Positions 33,464 through 42,533 of a stretch of DNA of 64,000 nt are shown in pieces. The notes under the pieces were generated by a model that saw only the letters and a program-made list of their open reading frames with translations, was not told the DNA's origin and did not search any database. How positions within the stretch are numbered: position 1 is the first letter of the stretch; each line of letters begins with the position of its first letter. Made by a program: the position numbers and the translations under genes. Source of the stretch: Streptomyces viridochromogenes (GTDB taxonomy: Bacteria; Actinomycetota; Actinomycetes; Streptomycetales; Streptomycetaceae). The stretch covers positions 1-64,000 of the forward strand of contig NZ_LGUR01000196.1 of the NCBI RefSeq assembly GCF_001270495.1. Direction: 5' to 3'.

Positions 33464-34570
33464 TCAGAAGGTCAGCACGGGCTTGATCGCCTTGCCCGCG
33501 CCCATGTCCCGCACCGCCTGGTCGATCTCCGCGAAGGGATACGTGCTGATCAGGCGGTGCAGCGGGAGCCGCCCTTCCTTCACCAGCCGGACCAGGGCGG
33601 GGATGAAGGTCTGCGTCTCGGCGTCGCCGAGGGTGAGGCCGACGACCTGCTTGCCGCCGAGCAGACCGTTGACGTCCAGGGCAACTTCGGTACCGAAGGG
33701 CGGGGCTCCCACGACGACCAGGGTGCCGCGGGCGGCGAGCGCGTCGACGCCCTGGCGCAGGACGCCGACGTTGCCCGTGGTCTCGACGACGCCGTCGGCG
33801 CCCAGTCCGCCGGTGATCCCGGCGAGCGCCTCCCCGAGGTCGGCCTCGGCCGCGTTGACGGTGTGGGTGGCGCCCAACTCCTTTGCCAGGGACAGGCGTT
33901 CGCCGACTCGATCGACGGCGACGATGTTGGTGGCGGGGGTCAGGGCGGCGGCCATGACGGCCGACAGGCCGACGGCTCCGGCGCCGAGGACGACGACCGT
34001 GCTGCCGGTGAGGGGCTTGAGCACGTTCCAGACGGCGCCGACTCCGGTCTGCACGCCGCAGCCCAGCGGGGCGATCGAGGCGAGCGGCACCTCCGGGTCG
34101 ACCCTCACCAGGCTGCGCTCGTCCACCAGCGCCCGCTCGGCGAACGAGGACTGCCCGAAGAAGTGACCGCCGAGGTCCTCGCCGCCCCGGCTGATCGTGC
34201 TGGTGCCGTCGGCCCGGCGGCCGCCGAGGAGGTTCAGCGGCAGCCAGGTCGCGCAGTACGCCGGGTGCCCGCCGCGGCAGTTGCGGCAGTCGCCGCAGGA
34301 GGTGAAGGACAGCACGACGTGGTCGCCCGGTGCGACGCCGGTCACGGCCGGGCCGACGGCCTCGACGACGCCCGCGCCCTCGTGGCCGAGGACGCCGGGC
34401 AGGGGGAAGGGCAGTCCGCCACTCGCCACTCCGAGGTCCGTGTGACACAGGCCGGTCGCCACCATGCGGACGACGGCCTCGTGCGGTCCGGGTTCGGCGA
34501 GCTCGACGTCGGAGAGGGTGAAGGGTGCTCCGCCGGACTCGACGACGGCGGCGCGGGTGGGGATGGACAT
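33464..34570 (-). CDS. Zinc-dependent alcohol dehydrogenase (class III/aryl-alcohol type)
   Basis: A 368-residue NAD(P)-dependent enzyme. Catalytic zinc ligands are visible in GLCHTDLGV and GHEGAGVVEAVG; the structural zinc lobe is CGDCRNCRGGHPAYC. The Rossmann motif is VVLGAGAVGLSAVMAA. It resembles aryl- or short-chain alcohol dehydrogenases. Its start is 24 bp after the aldehyde dehydrogenase stop on the same strand, so the two likely convert an alcohol to an acid under one MarR regulator. Confidence 0.93.
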   Translation of the reverse strand: MSIPTRAAVVESGGAPFTLSDVELAEPGPHEAVVRMVATGLCHTDLGVASGGLPFPLPGVLGHEGAGVVEAVGPAVTGVAPGDHVVLSFTSCGDCRNCRGGHPAYCATWLPLNLLGGRRADGTSTISRGGEDLGGHFFGQSSFAERALVDERSLVRVDPEVPLASIAPLGCGVQTGVGAVWNVLKPLTGSTVVVLGAGAVGLSAVMAAALTPATNIVAVDRVGERLSLAKELGATHTVNAAEADLGEALAGITGGLGADGVVETTGNVGVLRQGVDALAARGTLVVVGAPPFGTEVALDVNGLLGGKQVVGLTLGDAETQTFIPALVRLVKEGRLPLHRLISTYPFAEIDQAVRDMGAGKAIKPVLTF

Positions 34571-34594
34571 CGTACGAACTCCTTGGCAGGGCGC

Positions 34595-36046
34595 TCAGTC
34601 GAGCGAGACGACGACGGACTTGGTGGTGGTGTAGGCGTCGAGCGCCTCGGGCCCGTACTCGCGGCCGAAGCCGGAGTCCTTGACGCCGCCGAAGGGGACC
34701 GCGGGGTCGAGCATCGCCCAGTCGTTGACCCAGACGATGCCTGCCTGGAGCCGGTCGGCGACCCGGTGGGCGCGGGCCAGGTTGCCCGTCTGGATGCCGG
34801 AGGCCAGGCCGTACGGCGTGGAGTTGGCGAGCTCGACGGCCTCGTCCTCGGAGTCGAAGGGCTGGACGGTGAGAACGGGGCCGAAGATCTCCTCCTGGAT
34901 CACGCGGGAGTCGTTCGGCAGGTCGGCGATCACGGTGGGCTTGTAGTAGTAGCCGCCGTCGAGGTCGAGGCGCTCTCCGCCGCAGACGATGCGGCCGCCG
35001 TCCTTGCGGGCCAGGTCGACGTACTCCTCGACCTTGCGCAGATGCCGCTCCCCCGCCATCGGGCCGACGACGGTCTCGGGCTTGCGGGGGTCGCCGAGCG
35101 GAACGCCGGGCACGGCGTCGGCGAGGATGCCGAGCAGCGTGCTGTAGACCGGTCGCGCCACCAGCAGCCGCGGGCCGCCCATGCAGAACTGCCCGGTGTT
35201 GAAGACGAAGCCCTTGATGACCGCGCCGACGGCCTTCTCCAGGTAGGCGTCCTCGAAGACGACGTGGGCCGCGTTGCCGCCGAGCTCCATGGTGACCGGC
35301 TTGAGCGACTCCCCGGCGATGGCCGCGACCTTCCTGCCGACCCCGGTGGAGCCGGTGAAGGCGACCTTGTCCACCCCGGGGTTGCGCAGCAGCGCCTCGC
35401 CGGCCGCGGGGCCGCCGGTGACGACGTTGACCACGCCGTCGGGGACGCCGGCCCGCTTGAAGAGGTCGGCCATGAACAGGGCGCTGAGCGGGGTCTCCTC
35501 GGCCGGCTTGTGCACCACCGTGTTGCCCGCCGCGAGCGCCGGGGCGATCTTCGAACCGGCGAGGATCAGCGGGAAGTTGTACGGGGTGATCGCCGCGACC
35601 ACGCCGAGCGGCCGCCGCCGGACGTAGGCGAGGGCGTTCATGGGGGTGTCGCGGACGGAGCCGTCCAGGGCGTGGGCGAGGGCGGCGAAGTGCTCGTAGT
35701 CGTTGGCCGCGTTGGTCATGTCGACGGCGTGGGCGAGCGTGATCGGCTTGCCGACGTCACGGCTCTCCAGTTCGGCGATGGTGTCGGCGTCCTCCCGGAT
35801 CAGCTGGGCGACCCGGTGCAGCACCCGGCCCCGCTCGCGGCCGCTCAGCCCGGACCAGGCGCCGTCGTCGAAGGCGTCCCGAGCGGCGCGCACGGCCGCG
35901 TCCACGTCGGCGGCGCCGGCGTCCGCGACCGTGGTGAGGACCGCACCACGGGACGGGTCGACCACCTCGGTGCGGGCTCCGTCGGCGGCCTCGCGCCACT
36001 GGCCCCCGATGAACAACCGACCGGGTTCGATCTCGTAGGTGGTCAT
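34595..36046 (-). CDS. NAD(P)-dependent aldehyde dehydrogenase
   Basis: A 483-residue ALDH. Key motifs: ITPYNFPLI (cofactor entry), FTGSTGVGRKVA, MELGGNAAHVVFEDA with the general-base Glu, GQFCMGGPRLL with the nucleophilic Cys, and EIFGPVLTVQPFDSEDEAV. It resembles benzaldehyde/betaine-type ALDHs. The ATG at 36046 (MTTYEIEPGRLFIGGQW) is the family start. It heads an operon with the downstream alcohol dehydrogenase and diverges from a MarR gene, with two shared dyads between them. Confidence 0.95.
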   Translation of the reverse strand: MTTYEIEPGRLFIGGQWREAADGARTEVVDPSRGAVLTTVADAGAADVDAAVRAARDAFDDGAWSGLSGRERGRVLHRVAQLIREDADTIAELESRDVGKPITLAHAVDMTNAANDYEHFAALAHALDGSVRDTPMNALAYVRRRPLGVVAAITPYNFPLILAGSKIAPALAAGNTVVHKPAEETPLSALFMADLFKRAGVPDGVVNVVTGGPAAGEALLRNPGVDKVAFTGSTGVGRKVAAIAGESLKPVTMELGGNAAHVVFEDAYLEKAVGAVIKGFVFNTGQFCMGGPRLLVARPVYSTLLGILADAVPGVPLGDPRKPETVVGPMAGERHLRKVEEYVDLARKDGGRIVCGGERLDLDGGYYYKPTVIADLPNDSRVIQEEIFGPVLTVQPFDSEDEAVELANSTPYGLASGIQTGNLARAHRVADRLQAGIVWVNDWAMLDPAVPFGGVKDSGFGREYGPEALDAYTTTKSVVVSLD

Positions 36047-36078
36047 CGCCACTCCCCAGCTCCATCGCCAAGATTTCA

Positions 36079-36099
36079 ACCAACAGGATTCCTGTTGGT
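36079..36099. promoter_or_regulatory. MarR operator candidate 1
   Basis: ACCAACAGGA and TCCTGTTGGT are perfect 10-bp arms around one T, between the aldehyde dehydrogenase and MarR genes. It shares the core ACAGG-n3-CCTGT with candidate 2. Confidence 0.8.
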
Positions 36100-36115
36100 C
36101 CGCAGTCTCATTACA

Positions 36116-36130
36116 GACAGGTTTCCTGTC
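36116..36130. promoter_or_regulatory. MarR operator candidate 2
   Basis: GACAGG-TTT-CCTGTC, a 6-bp-arm dyad with the same ACAGG/CCTGT half-sites as candidate 1, 20 bp upstream of the MarR start codon. Confidence 0.75.
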
Positions 36131-36149
36131 AATGCTCTAGGCTGAACCC

Positions 36150-36587
36150 ATGCTCGACACCCAGGTGACCAAGGCAGCTCCGTCGCTTCTCTACATGGTG
36201 AAGCAGGTGGAGCTGGTCGTGCGCTCCCACCTCGATGAGCTGGTCAGGCCGTCCGGGATCACCGCACTGCAGTACACGGCGCTCACCGTCCTGGAGCGGC
36301 ACGACGGACTGTCGGCCGCGCAGCTGGCCCGCGACTCGTTCGTGACGGCCCAGTCGATCGCCGATCTCGTGCGGTCCCTGGAGAGCCGTGGGCTGGTGCG
36401 CCGTGAGCGCAATCCCCACAACCGCCGGGAACTGCTCATCCTGCTGACGGACGCCGCCCGTGAGCTACTGGCGCGGCACGCGGGGCCGGTGCGGGAGCTG
36501 GAGGAGCGGATGGTGCGGGACCTCACGGCCCACCAGGCCGAGCAGTTCCGCCAGGCGCTCTCCCGGGCCTGGCATGCGCTGTCGTAG
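36150..36587 (+). CDS. MarR-family regulator
   Basis: A 145-residue winged-helix protein: LQYTALTVLERHDGLSAAQLARDSFVTAQSIADLVRSLESRGLV is the recognition region and RRERNPHNRRELLILLT the wing. It diverges from the ALDH-ADH operon, with two ACAGG/CCTGT dyads in the gap, so it likely represses both directions until an aromatic or aldehyde ligand binds. Confidence 0.93.
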   Translation: MLDTQVTKAAPSLLYMVKQVELVVRSHLDELVRPSGITALQYTALTVLERHDGLSAAQLARDSFVTAQSIADLVRSLESRGLVRRERNPHNRRELLILLTDAARELLARHAGPVRELEERMVRDLTAHQAEQFRQALSRAWHALS

Positions 36588-36751
36588 CCACGGTCCGCAC
36601 ATCTCGCACATCTCCCGCGAAACCTCTGTCGCAATTCGAAGACATATGTCAATCGAACATGCTCAAATTCGGTCGTTCGAGGGTAACTTGCAGTGCGGGG
36701 ACTGGATTTGGGCAGCCCGCCGTAAGTGAGCAGGTCGGAGGCGATGTCGTC

Positions 36752-37132
36752 GTGCAGCAGGATCCTGCGCCGTTCAGCCGGCATCTGCGCGTCCACCGGC
36801 ACCGAGGGCACACGGTGCTGGAGTTCCGCGGTGAGATCGACATCTCGGCGGCGGTGGAGATAGCCCCGTACCTGGACCGGGTGACGGCCCGCCCCGACGC
36901 CAGGCTCGTGATCGACCTCAGGAACGTCGAGTTCTTCGACTGCTCCGGACTGCGACTGCTCTACCGGGCCCGCAGCCGGGTGCTCGACCACGGCGGGCAG
37001 TTACACCTGGTCTGCACCCACCCGCTCACCCTGCGCGTCCTGAGGATCACCGGCCTGTCCAGGCTGCTGCCGCCGCATCCGACGCCGGACGCGGCCCTGA
37101 ACCAGCCGGAGGCCACGTCCGGCACGTTATGA
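36752..37132 (+). CDS. STAS-domain anti-anti-sigma factor
   Basis: A 126-residue protein of the SpoIIAA/RsbV fold: HTVLEFRGEIDISAAVEIAPYLD, then RLVIDLRNVEFFDCSGLRLLYRA, where the DCSGL Ser is the expected phosphorylation site. It would sequester an anti-sigma kinase when unphosphorylated. The GTG at 36752 has GGAGG ten bases upstream; an ATG at 36659 is in frame but lacks a ribosome site. An imperfect dyad around GACATATGTC (36642-36651) lies upstream. Its end overlaps the tail of the convergent PRPP synthetase gene by 6 nt. Confidence 0.85.
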   Translation: MQQDPAPFSRHLRVHRHRGHTVLEFRGEIDISAAVEIAPYLDRVTARPDARLVIDLRNVEFFDCSGLRLLYRARSRVLDHGGQLHLVCTHPLTLRVLRITGLSRLLPPHPTPDAALNQPEATSGTL

Positions 37133-38083
37133 GGCGGTTCCCCGCGCGTCGAACAGGGCGCTGACGGACTCCCCGTTGTGAATGCGGCGCACGGCCTCGG
37201 CGAGCGCGGGCGCGATGGACAGGACGCGCAGCTTCTCGGTGCGCTCCTCCGCGGGGACCGGCACGGTGTTGGTGCACACGATCTCCAGTACGTCCGGCTG
37301 CTCGCCGATCCGCTTCAGCGCGCCGGCCGCGAACAGCCCGTGCGTACAGGCGACGCGGATCGAGCGCGGCCCCATCTCCCTCAGCCGGTCGAGGAGTTCG
37401 AGGACGGTGCTGCCCTTGGCGATCTCGTCGTCCAGGACGATGACGTCCCGCCCGGTCACCTCCCCGATGACGGAGCTGATGCTGACCTGGTCGTCCGCGA
37501 ACCGCTGTTTGGCCCCGGCGGCCACCTGGGCGCCGATCATCCGGGCGAACGCGGCGGCCTCCTTGGCGTTGCCGAGATCCGGCGAGACGACGGTCGTACG
37601 GGAGAGGTCGTACTGCCGGAAGTGCGCGGCGAGCTCCCGCAGCGCGTGCAGGTGGTCGACCGGCACCGTGAAGAAGCCGTGCACCTGCGGGGCGTGCAGG
37701 GTCATGGCGAGGACGCGGCTCGCGCCGGCCGCCACCATGAGGTCGGCGACGAGGCGGCCGCCGAGGGAGATGCGGGGCGCGTCCTTCTTGTCGGAGCGGG
37801 CGTAGGAGTAGTGCGGCATGACGACGGTGATCCGGCGGGCGGACGCCCCGCGGGCGGCGTCGCACATCAGCAGCAGTTCGACGAGATGCTCCTGGACGGG
37901 CCGGACCAGGGGCTGGATCAGGTAGACGTCCCGTTCGCGGCAGTTGGCCTGGAGCTGCACCTCCAGGCAGTCGTTGGCGAACCGGCTCACCCGGGTGGGG
38001 CTGAGCGGCACCCCCAGGTGAGCGCAGACCTCCGCCGCCAGTTCGGGATGGGCACTACCGCTGAACACGGCGATCTCTCGCAC
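37127..38083 (-). CDS. prs: Ribose-phosphate pyrophosphokinase (divergent paralogue)
   Basis: A 318-residue protein close to the family's usual length of about 320. It has the type I phosphoribosyltransferase fold, but with modified motifs: the PRPP loop reads VIVLDDEIAKGSTV where canonical Prs has DDxIDTGGT, and the ATP-region YARSDKKDAPRIS replaces YARQDRK. The catalytic flexible-loop Lys and Arg remain as AKQRF. It would make PRPP from ribose-5-phosphate and ATP; the changes suggest a secondary isoform with altered regulation. A CTGACGTCAG palindrome lies upstream (38128-38137). Confidence 0.85.
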   Translation of the reverse strand: MREIAVFSGSAHPELAAEVCAHLGVPLSPTRVSRFANDCLEVQLQANCRERDVYLIQPLVRPVQEHLVELLLMCDAARGASARRITVVMPHYSYARSDKKDAPRISLGGRLVADLMVAAGASRVLAMTLHAPQVHGFFTVPVDHLHALRELAAHFRQYDLSRTTVVSPDLGNAKEAAAFARMIGAQVAAGAKQRFADDQVSISSVIGEVTGRDVIVLDDEIAKGSTVLELLDRLREMGPRSIRVACTHGLFAAGALKRIGEQPDVLEIVCTNTVPVPAEERTEKLRVLSIAPALAEAVRRIHNGESVSALFDARGTAS

Positions 38084-38297
38084 GAACCGCTCCTCGCATG
38101 ATCATTCCGGGTGGCGGACCCATGCTACTGACGTCAGCAGAAACGTTGCGGCTCCCCCGCGGGCGAGCACCTGTGGCGATGGCCTCACCACGACACGGGC
38201 AACCGGAGCGGGCGATCGAACCGGGCAATCGGTCAACGGGCCGGTCTGGCAAGGGATTTGGGGGTACTTGGTTGAAGAGGGAAGGAGGAACGTCGCC

Positions 38298-38960
38298 ATG
38301 ACGACCCCCATCAAGCGCGTCAACAAGCGCATGCCCGGCTGGGCGAAGGCGGTGAGCGCCCTGATCCTGGTGCTCGTCGTCTTCTTCGCCGGGATCCGGC
38401 TGAGCGTGATCCCCGGCCTCAAGGACCTGTTCGGCACCGAGACCAACGACCGTTCGGGTCCCGCACTGCTCCAGTCCATCCAGGACATGAGCCGCTACGA
38501 CGCCGCCTCCGGCAACTTCCAGATCGTCGTGGATCTGGAGAAGGACGCCAAGTTCCTGCCCGACGCGATCCGCGGCACCCGCACGCTGTACGTCGGCGCG
38601 GGCACCGTGGACGCCTATGTCGACCTCGGCAAGGTCGGCGAGGACGACGTCACGGTCAACGACGACCGTACGTCCGCCACGCTCCGCCTGCCGCACGCCG
38701 CCCTCGGCAAGCCGGCCCTCGACCCGGACCGCTCCTACGCCGTCTCCAAGGAGCGCGGCCTCCTCGACCGCCTCGGGGATCTCTTCTCGGACAACCCGAA
38801 CAGCGAACAGGCCGTGCAGCAGCTGGCGGTCAAGCACATCGGCGACGCGGCCAAGGACAGCCGGCTGACGGCACGCGCCGAGACCAACACCACCGACATG
38901 CTCGAAGGGCTGCTGCACTCCCTCGGTTTCAAGGAGGTGGAGGTGACGTACGGGACCTGA
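38298..38960 (+). CDS. DUF4230 membrane-anchored protein
   Basis: A 220-residue protein. One N-terminal transmembrane helix (AVSALILVLVVFFAGIRLSVI, about 18-38) leads to an extracellular domain (about 60-215) with LYVGAGTVDAYVDLGKV and SATLRLPHAALGKPALD, as in DUF4230. Function unknown. The ATG at 38298 has AAGGAGG upstream. It converges on the antiporter operon 21 bp away. Confidence 0.85.
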   Translation: MTTPIKRVNKRMPGWAKAVSALILVLVVFFAGIRLSVIPGLKDLFGTETNDRSGPALLQSIQDMSRYDAASGNFQIVVDLEKDAKFLPDAIRGTRTLYVGAGTVDAYVDLGKVGEDDVTVNDDRTSATLRLPHAALGKPALDPDRSYAVSKERGLLDRLGDLFSDNPNSEQAVQQLAVKHIGDAAKDSRLTARAETNTTDMLEGLLHSLGFKEVEVTYGT

Positions 38961-38981
38961 CTCCGGCGGCCCCGGGCCCGG

Positions 38982-40742
38982 CTACGACGGCAGGCCCGGC
39001 AGGGCCAGCGCGCCGAGCAGCGTGGCGCCCACCAGCACCCAGGCCACGTAGTCCCCGACGTGCCCGGACTGCAGGCGCCGCAGTGGACGTGCCCCCGCCG
39101 GGGCCGACAGGAGCCCCGGACGGGTGACGGCCGCGGCCGCGAGGCCCAGGGCCAGCGCGGTCGAGGCGAGATCGAGGAGCACACCGGCCGGGCTCCAGTG
39201 CGGTGCGGGCACCACGGCGCCGCCGGACCCGGCCTCGTTGACGGCGTGGGCCACGACCTCGCCGAAGCCGGGGGCCACGCCGACGGCGAGCGCGCCCGCG
39301 AGCAGCACGGCGGGGACAGCGGTCATGGTGTCGGGGACGCGGCTGAGCCGGTGCCGGGTCTCGGGACGCTCACCGGCGCCGGTCGTCTCGTAGTCGGTGT
39401 CGTCCTCGGGTGTGGGGCCGAGCCCGAGGAACACGCGGGCGGCCACTCGCAGTACGGCCCCGGCGGTGACCGCGCTCGCGGCGACGTACAGCACGACGAG
39501 CGGGCCGCCCACGGCCTCCTCCGTGACCGCCTTCCCGAACCCCGTGCCGAAGGGCGGGAGTCCGGCGAGTGCGAGGCCGGCCACGGCGAACAGCGCGGCG
39601 ACGCCCCGCAGTTCGCGGGCCCGGCCGTGCAGCGCGTGTTCGTCGACGGTGCCGTACCGGTCGAGGAGGATGCCCGTGCAGGCGAACAGGGCGGCCTTCA
39701 CACCGGCGTGCCCGAGGACGTACAGCGCGACCCCGTCGTCGGCCTCCGGGGTCAGTACGCCGATGCCGATCAGGAACAGCCCGGTGTGGGCGACCGTCGA
39801 GTACGCCAGCAGGCGTTTGATGTGCCGCTGGTACCAGCACATGACCGCGCCGAGCACCGCCGTCACCGCGCCGAGCACGAGGAGCACCCGCTCCAGGTCG
39901 GCGGCCGGGAGGCCGCCGGGCCCCGCGAAGACGGTGCCGTACACGCGCCAGACGCCGTACACGCCGAGTTCGACCATGACGCCGGACAGCAGCATGCAGA
40001 CGGGCGTGGGCGCGACGGCATGGGCGTCCGGGAGCCAGAGGTGGAAGGGCACGGCGGCGGCCTTGACCAGCAGGCCGGTCAGCACGAGGACGAAGGCGGC
40101 GAGGACCAGAGCGTCCGGCGGCCCGTGCGCGTCGAGGCCGCGGCCGATCTGCGTCATGGCGAGTTCGCCGGTGCGGGCGTAGAGGAGCCCGATGCCCATC
40201 AGCATGGCGTACGCGCCGAGCGAGGTGACGACCCCGAAGGTCAGCGCGCCCTGCACGGCCTTGGCCTCCTCGACCCGGGTGCCCGTCAGCGCGTAGGCGA
40301 CGACGCTCATCAGCTCGAACCAGACGAAGGCGTTGAACAGGTCGCCCGCGATCGCGAACCCGCACATGCCGGCCTGGAAGAGCAGCATCAGCGCGGGGAA
40401 CGAACCGGCGTGCCGGCGCGGGGGTTCCTCGAAGTAGTGCCAGGAGTACGCCAGGGCCGCGAGGGTCAGCAGGGAGGCGAGGGCCGCCATGCCGAGCCCC
40501 GCGCCGTCCCCGACGAGGACGATGCCGACAGTGCGCCCGTCGACGGGCGTCCAGCCGCCCACCCATTCGGTCATCGGCGGCGAGGAGTTCAGCAGCAGCA
40601 CGATCGCGAGCCCGGCCGTGCCCGCCGAGACGGCACAGCCCACCGACTCGGCCAGGACGCGGGGCACGCGGCGTCCACCGGCGACCAGGAGTGCGGCCCC
40701 GAGGAGCGGTACGGCGACGAGCAGCGGCAGCAGGTCGTTCAT
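38982..40742 (-). CDS. mrpD: Cation antiporter subunit D (MrpD/MbhH-like)
   Basis: A 586-residue membrane protein homologous to NuoL/M/N. The proton-channel core has [27 protein letters not shown] (lysine- and glutamate-containing helices), [25 protein letters not shown] and [16 protein letters not shown]. It is the only large ion-translocating subunit in this operon and the last gene. Its start overlaps the subunit C stop by 1 nt (TGATG). It likely exchanges Na+ or K+ for H+. The C-terminal about 90 residues are less conserved. Confidence 0.92.
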   Translation of the reverse strand: MNDLLPLLVAVPLLGAALLVAGGRRVPRVLAESVGCAVSAGTAGLAIVLLLNSSPPMTEWVGGWTPVDGRTVGIVLVGDGAGLGMAALASLLTLAALAYSWHYFEEPPRRHAGSFPALMLLFQAGMCGFAIAGDLFNAFVWFELMSVVAYALTGTRVEEAKAVQGALTFGVVTSLGAYAMLMGIGLLYARTGELAMTQIGRGLDAHGPPDALVLAAFVLVLTGLLVKAAAVPFHLWLPDAHAVAPTPVCMLLSGVMVELGVYGVWRVYGTVFAGPGGLPAADLERVLLVLGAVTAVLGAVMCWYQRHIKRLLAYSTVAHTGLFLIGIGVLTPEADDGVALYVLGHAGVKAALFACTGILLDRYGTVDEHALHGRARELRGVAALFAVAGLALAGLPPFGTGFGKAVTEEAVGGPLVVLYVAASAVTAGAVLRVAARVFLGLGPTPEDDTDYETTGAGERPETRHRLSRVPDTMTAVPAVLLAGALAVGVAPGFGEVVAHAVNEAGSGGAVVPAPHWSPAGVLLDLASTALALGLAAAAVTRPGLLSAPAGARPLRRLQSGHVGDYVAWVLVGATLLGALALPGLPS

Positions 40743-41092
40743 CAGCCGCGCAGCTCGGACAGTTCGTCGGGGTCGACCGTGCCGTGCCGCTTGGAGACCT
40801 GGATGACGAGCGCGAGCAGCAGGGCGGTGACGGTGGCGCCGACGACGACGTCCGTCAGGGCGAGGGCCTGGACGACCGGGTCGACGACGGGGCGTGCGCC
40901 GGGTTCGAGGTCGGAGAAGACGGGCGCGGTCGCGCCGTCGCGGTAACCGACGGCCAGCAGCAGGACGTACGTGGCGGACTGGCAGACGGACAGACAGCCG
41001 ACGGCGTGGATCAGATTGCGGCTGGTGGCGAGGCCGTAGCAGCCGACAAGGAAGATCCATACGGCGACGAGGTACGGCAGGACGTCCGTCAC
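40742..41092 (-). CDS. mrpC: Cation antiporter subunit C (MrpC/NuoK-like)
   Basis: A 116-residue protein with three helices. [44 protein letters not shown] and [25 protein letters not shown] match MnhC/NuoK, including the conserved PxxQALALT-type motif. GTG start. It is part of the tightly overlapping antiporter operon, 7 bp after subunit B. Confidence 0.92.
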   Translation of the reverse strand: MTDVLPYLVAVWIFLVGCYGLATSRNLIHAVGCLSVCQSATYVLLLAVGYRDGATAPVFSDLEPGARPVVDPVVQALALTDVVVGATVTALLLALVIQVSKRHGTVDPDELSELRG

Positions 41093-41099
41093 GGCGCTC

Positions 41100-41840
41100 T
41101 CACTTCCCGCTCTCCTCCTCGATCTCGACGGCCTGGTCCAGGAAGCGGGCGAGCAGCACGACGACCGCGCAGGCGACCTCCATGCCGACGGCCGCGTTCA
41201 GCAGCGGCACGGTGCCGCCGGAGGACAGCGTGTTGAACGTGCCGTACGGCAGCAGGGTGTTGGCCAGGAAGGCCGTACCGCCGACGAGGCCCGCGAGGCC
41301 GGTGACGACGTAGGCGGAGGCCGAGACGGCGTCGCCGACCTCGTACAGGCCGACCGGGCGGATGCGTTCCAGGGCGCGGTAGTCGGCGCCTAGGGAGAGC
41401 AGGTGCAGGGCGGTCGCGGCGACGACGCCGCCCTGGAAGCCGCCGCCGGGGCTGAGCTGGCCGTGCGCGATGACGTACAGGCCGGTGGCCAGGGCGATCG
41501 GCAGGACGATCAGGGCGTAGCGGCGTACGGGCGGGGCCACGTCGGCGGGTTCGGGGCGGGCGCGGTGCTCGTCGCGGGTCTGCCGCAGCAGGACGACGCA
41601 GCCGACGACGGCCGCGAACAGGATGGTCATCTCGCCGAGGGTGTCGAAGGCGCGCTGGTCGAAGTTGACGGAGGCGATGGTGTTGGCGGTGTGCCGGGCG
41701 AGGGACTCGCGGACCGCGCGATCGCCGTACGGGTGGCTGTCGCCGCCGAAGTCCGGCAGCCGCAGACTCGCGGCGACGAGGAGCACGGCGAGGCCGGTGC
41801 CGCCGACGGCGACGAGCCCGAGCCGGGTGCGCGGGTTCAT
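41100..41840 (-). CDS. mrpB: Fused MbhE-MnhB cation antiporter subunit
   Basis: A 246-residue protein. The first about 85 residues resemble MbhE (LRLPDFG, HTANTIASVNFDQRAFDTLGEMTILF). The rest is MnhB: RYALIVLPIALATGLYVIAHGQLSPGGGFQGGVV and FNTLSSGGTVPLLNAAVGMEV. In typical Mrp systems the MbhE part sits in the MrpA C-terminus; here it is joined to B. Its ATG overlaps the upstream stop (ATGA). Confidence 0.9.
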   Translation of the reverse strand: MNPRTRLGLVAVGGTGLAVLLVAASLRLPDFGGDSHPYGDRAVRESLARHTANTIASVNFDQRAFDTLGEMTILFAAVVGCVVLLRQTRDEHRARPEPADVAPPVRRYALIVLPIALATGLYVIAHGQLSPGGGFQGGVVAATALHLLSLGADYRALERIRPVGLYEVGDAVSASAYVVTGLAGLVGGTAFLANTLLPYGTFNTLSSGGTVPLLNAAVGMEVACAVVVLLARFLDQAVEIEEESGK

Positions 41841-42088
41841 CGCTCACGCCCCTTGCGCCGCTTGACCTTGCGGACCGCGAGGAGCAGCAGCAGCGGGGTG
41901 AGGGCACCGCCGACGGCCAGTTGCGACAGGGCGACGTCCGGCGCCTGCACCGCGGTGAACAGTACGGCGAGGACGACGCCGAGGACGGCCAGTACGAGGG
42001 CCTGGCGCACGGGGTCGCGGACCAGTACGGCCACGGTGGCGGAGCCGGCGACCAGCAGCAGCGCGACGACGATGACCGCGTCAGCCAC
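41837..42088 (-). CDS. DUF4040/MbhD-like antiporter subunit
   Basis: An 83-residue, three-helix protein: VLAVLGVVLAVLFTAVQAPDVALSQLAVGGALTPLLLL is the MbhD/DUF4040 signature, with the conserved PDVAL-Q-AVGG. In classical Mrp it is the C-terminal part of MrpA; here it is a free gene. GTG start overlaps the upstream stop by 8 nt. Confidence 0.88.
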   Translation of the reverse strand: MADAVIVVALLLVAGSATVAVLVRDPVRQALVLAVLGVVLAVLFTAVQAPDVALSQLAVGGALTPLLLLLAVRKVKRRKGRER

Positions 42089-42533
42089 CGCGCACCCCCG
42101 CGATGCCGCCGGACAGCGCGCGGGAGGCGATGACGTTCCCGCCGATCAGCAGGGCGCCGACGAGGAGGAGCTTCGCCGTCGCCCGGCTCGGTCCGACCGC
42201 CACGCACAGGGCCAGCACCACGGCCGCGGCGAGTGCCGCGGCGGCCCAGGTGACGCCCCGGGCGCGGGGCGGGTCGTCGGCCAGTTCGTCGGTCAGCAGG
42301 CGGGCGAAGACCAGGGTGCCGACGGGGCCGAGCAGGGCGAGGACCAGGGCGAGATCGACGTACGCGGGGCGGTCGTATCCCTGGGCGAGCAGGATCAGTC
42401 CGGTGCAGGCCGGCGCGGTGGACAGGTTCTGGGCCACGACCCGGCGCCGCAACGGTCCGGTGGCGACGCCCCAGAGGGTGGCCCCCAGTCCCCCGCCGAG
42501 CACGACGGTCGCCGCGAGGAGCCAGCCGTTCAT
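42081..42533 (-). CDS. mrpF: Cation antiporter subunit F with extra C-terminal helices (possible F-G fusion)
   Basis: A 150-residue membrane protein. The first about 90 residues match MnhF (GPLRRRVVAQNLSTAPA; YVDLALVLALLGPVGTLVFAR). The last about 60 contain two more helices with RATAKLLLVGALLIGGN, reminiscent of the MnhG HATAKxxxxGxxLL block. No separate G gene is present, so a fusion with a shortened G is plausible but unproven. Its ATG overlaps the upstream stop (ATGA). Confidence 0.8.
   Translation of the reverse strand: MNGWLLAATVVLGGGLGATLWGVATGPLRRRVVAQNLSTAPACTGLILLAQGYDRPAYVDLALVLALLGPVGTLVFARLLTDELADDPPRARGVTWAAAALAAAVVLALCVAVGPSRATAKLLLVGALLIGGNVIASRALSGGIAGVRGG

Noticed and set aside
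33557..36145. 862-codon plus-strand open frame
   Set aside because: Antisense to the alcohol and aldehyde dehydrogenase genes.
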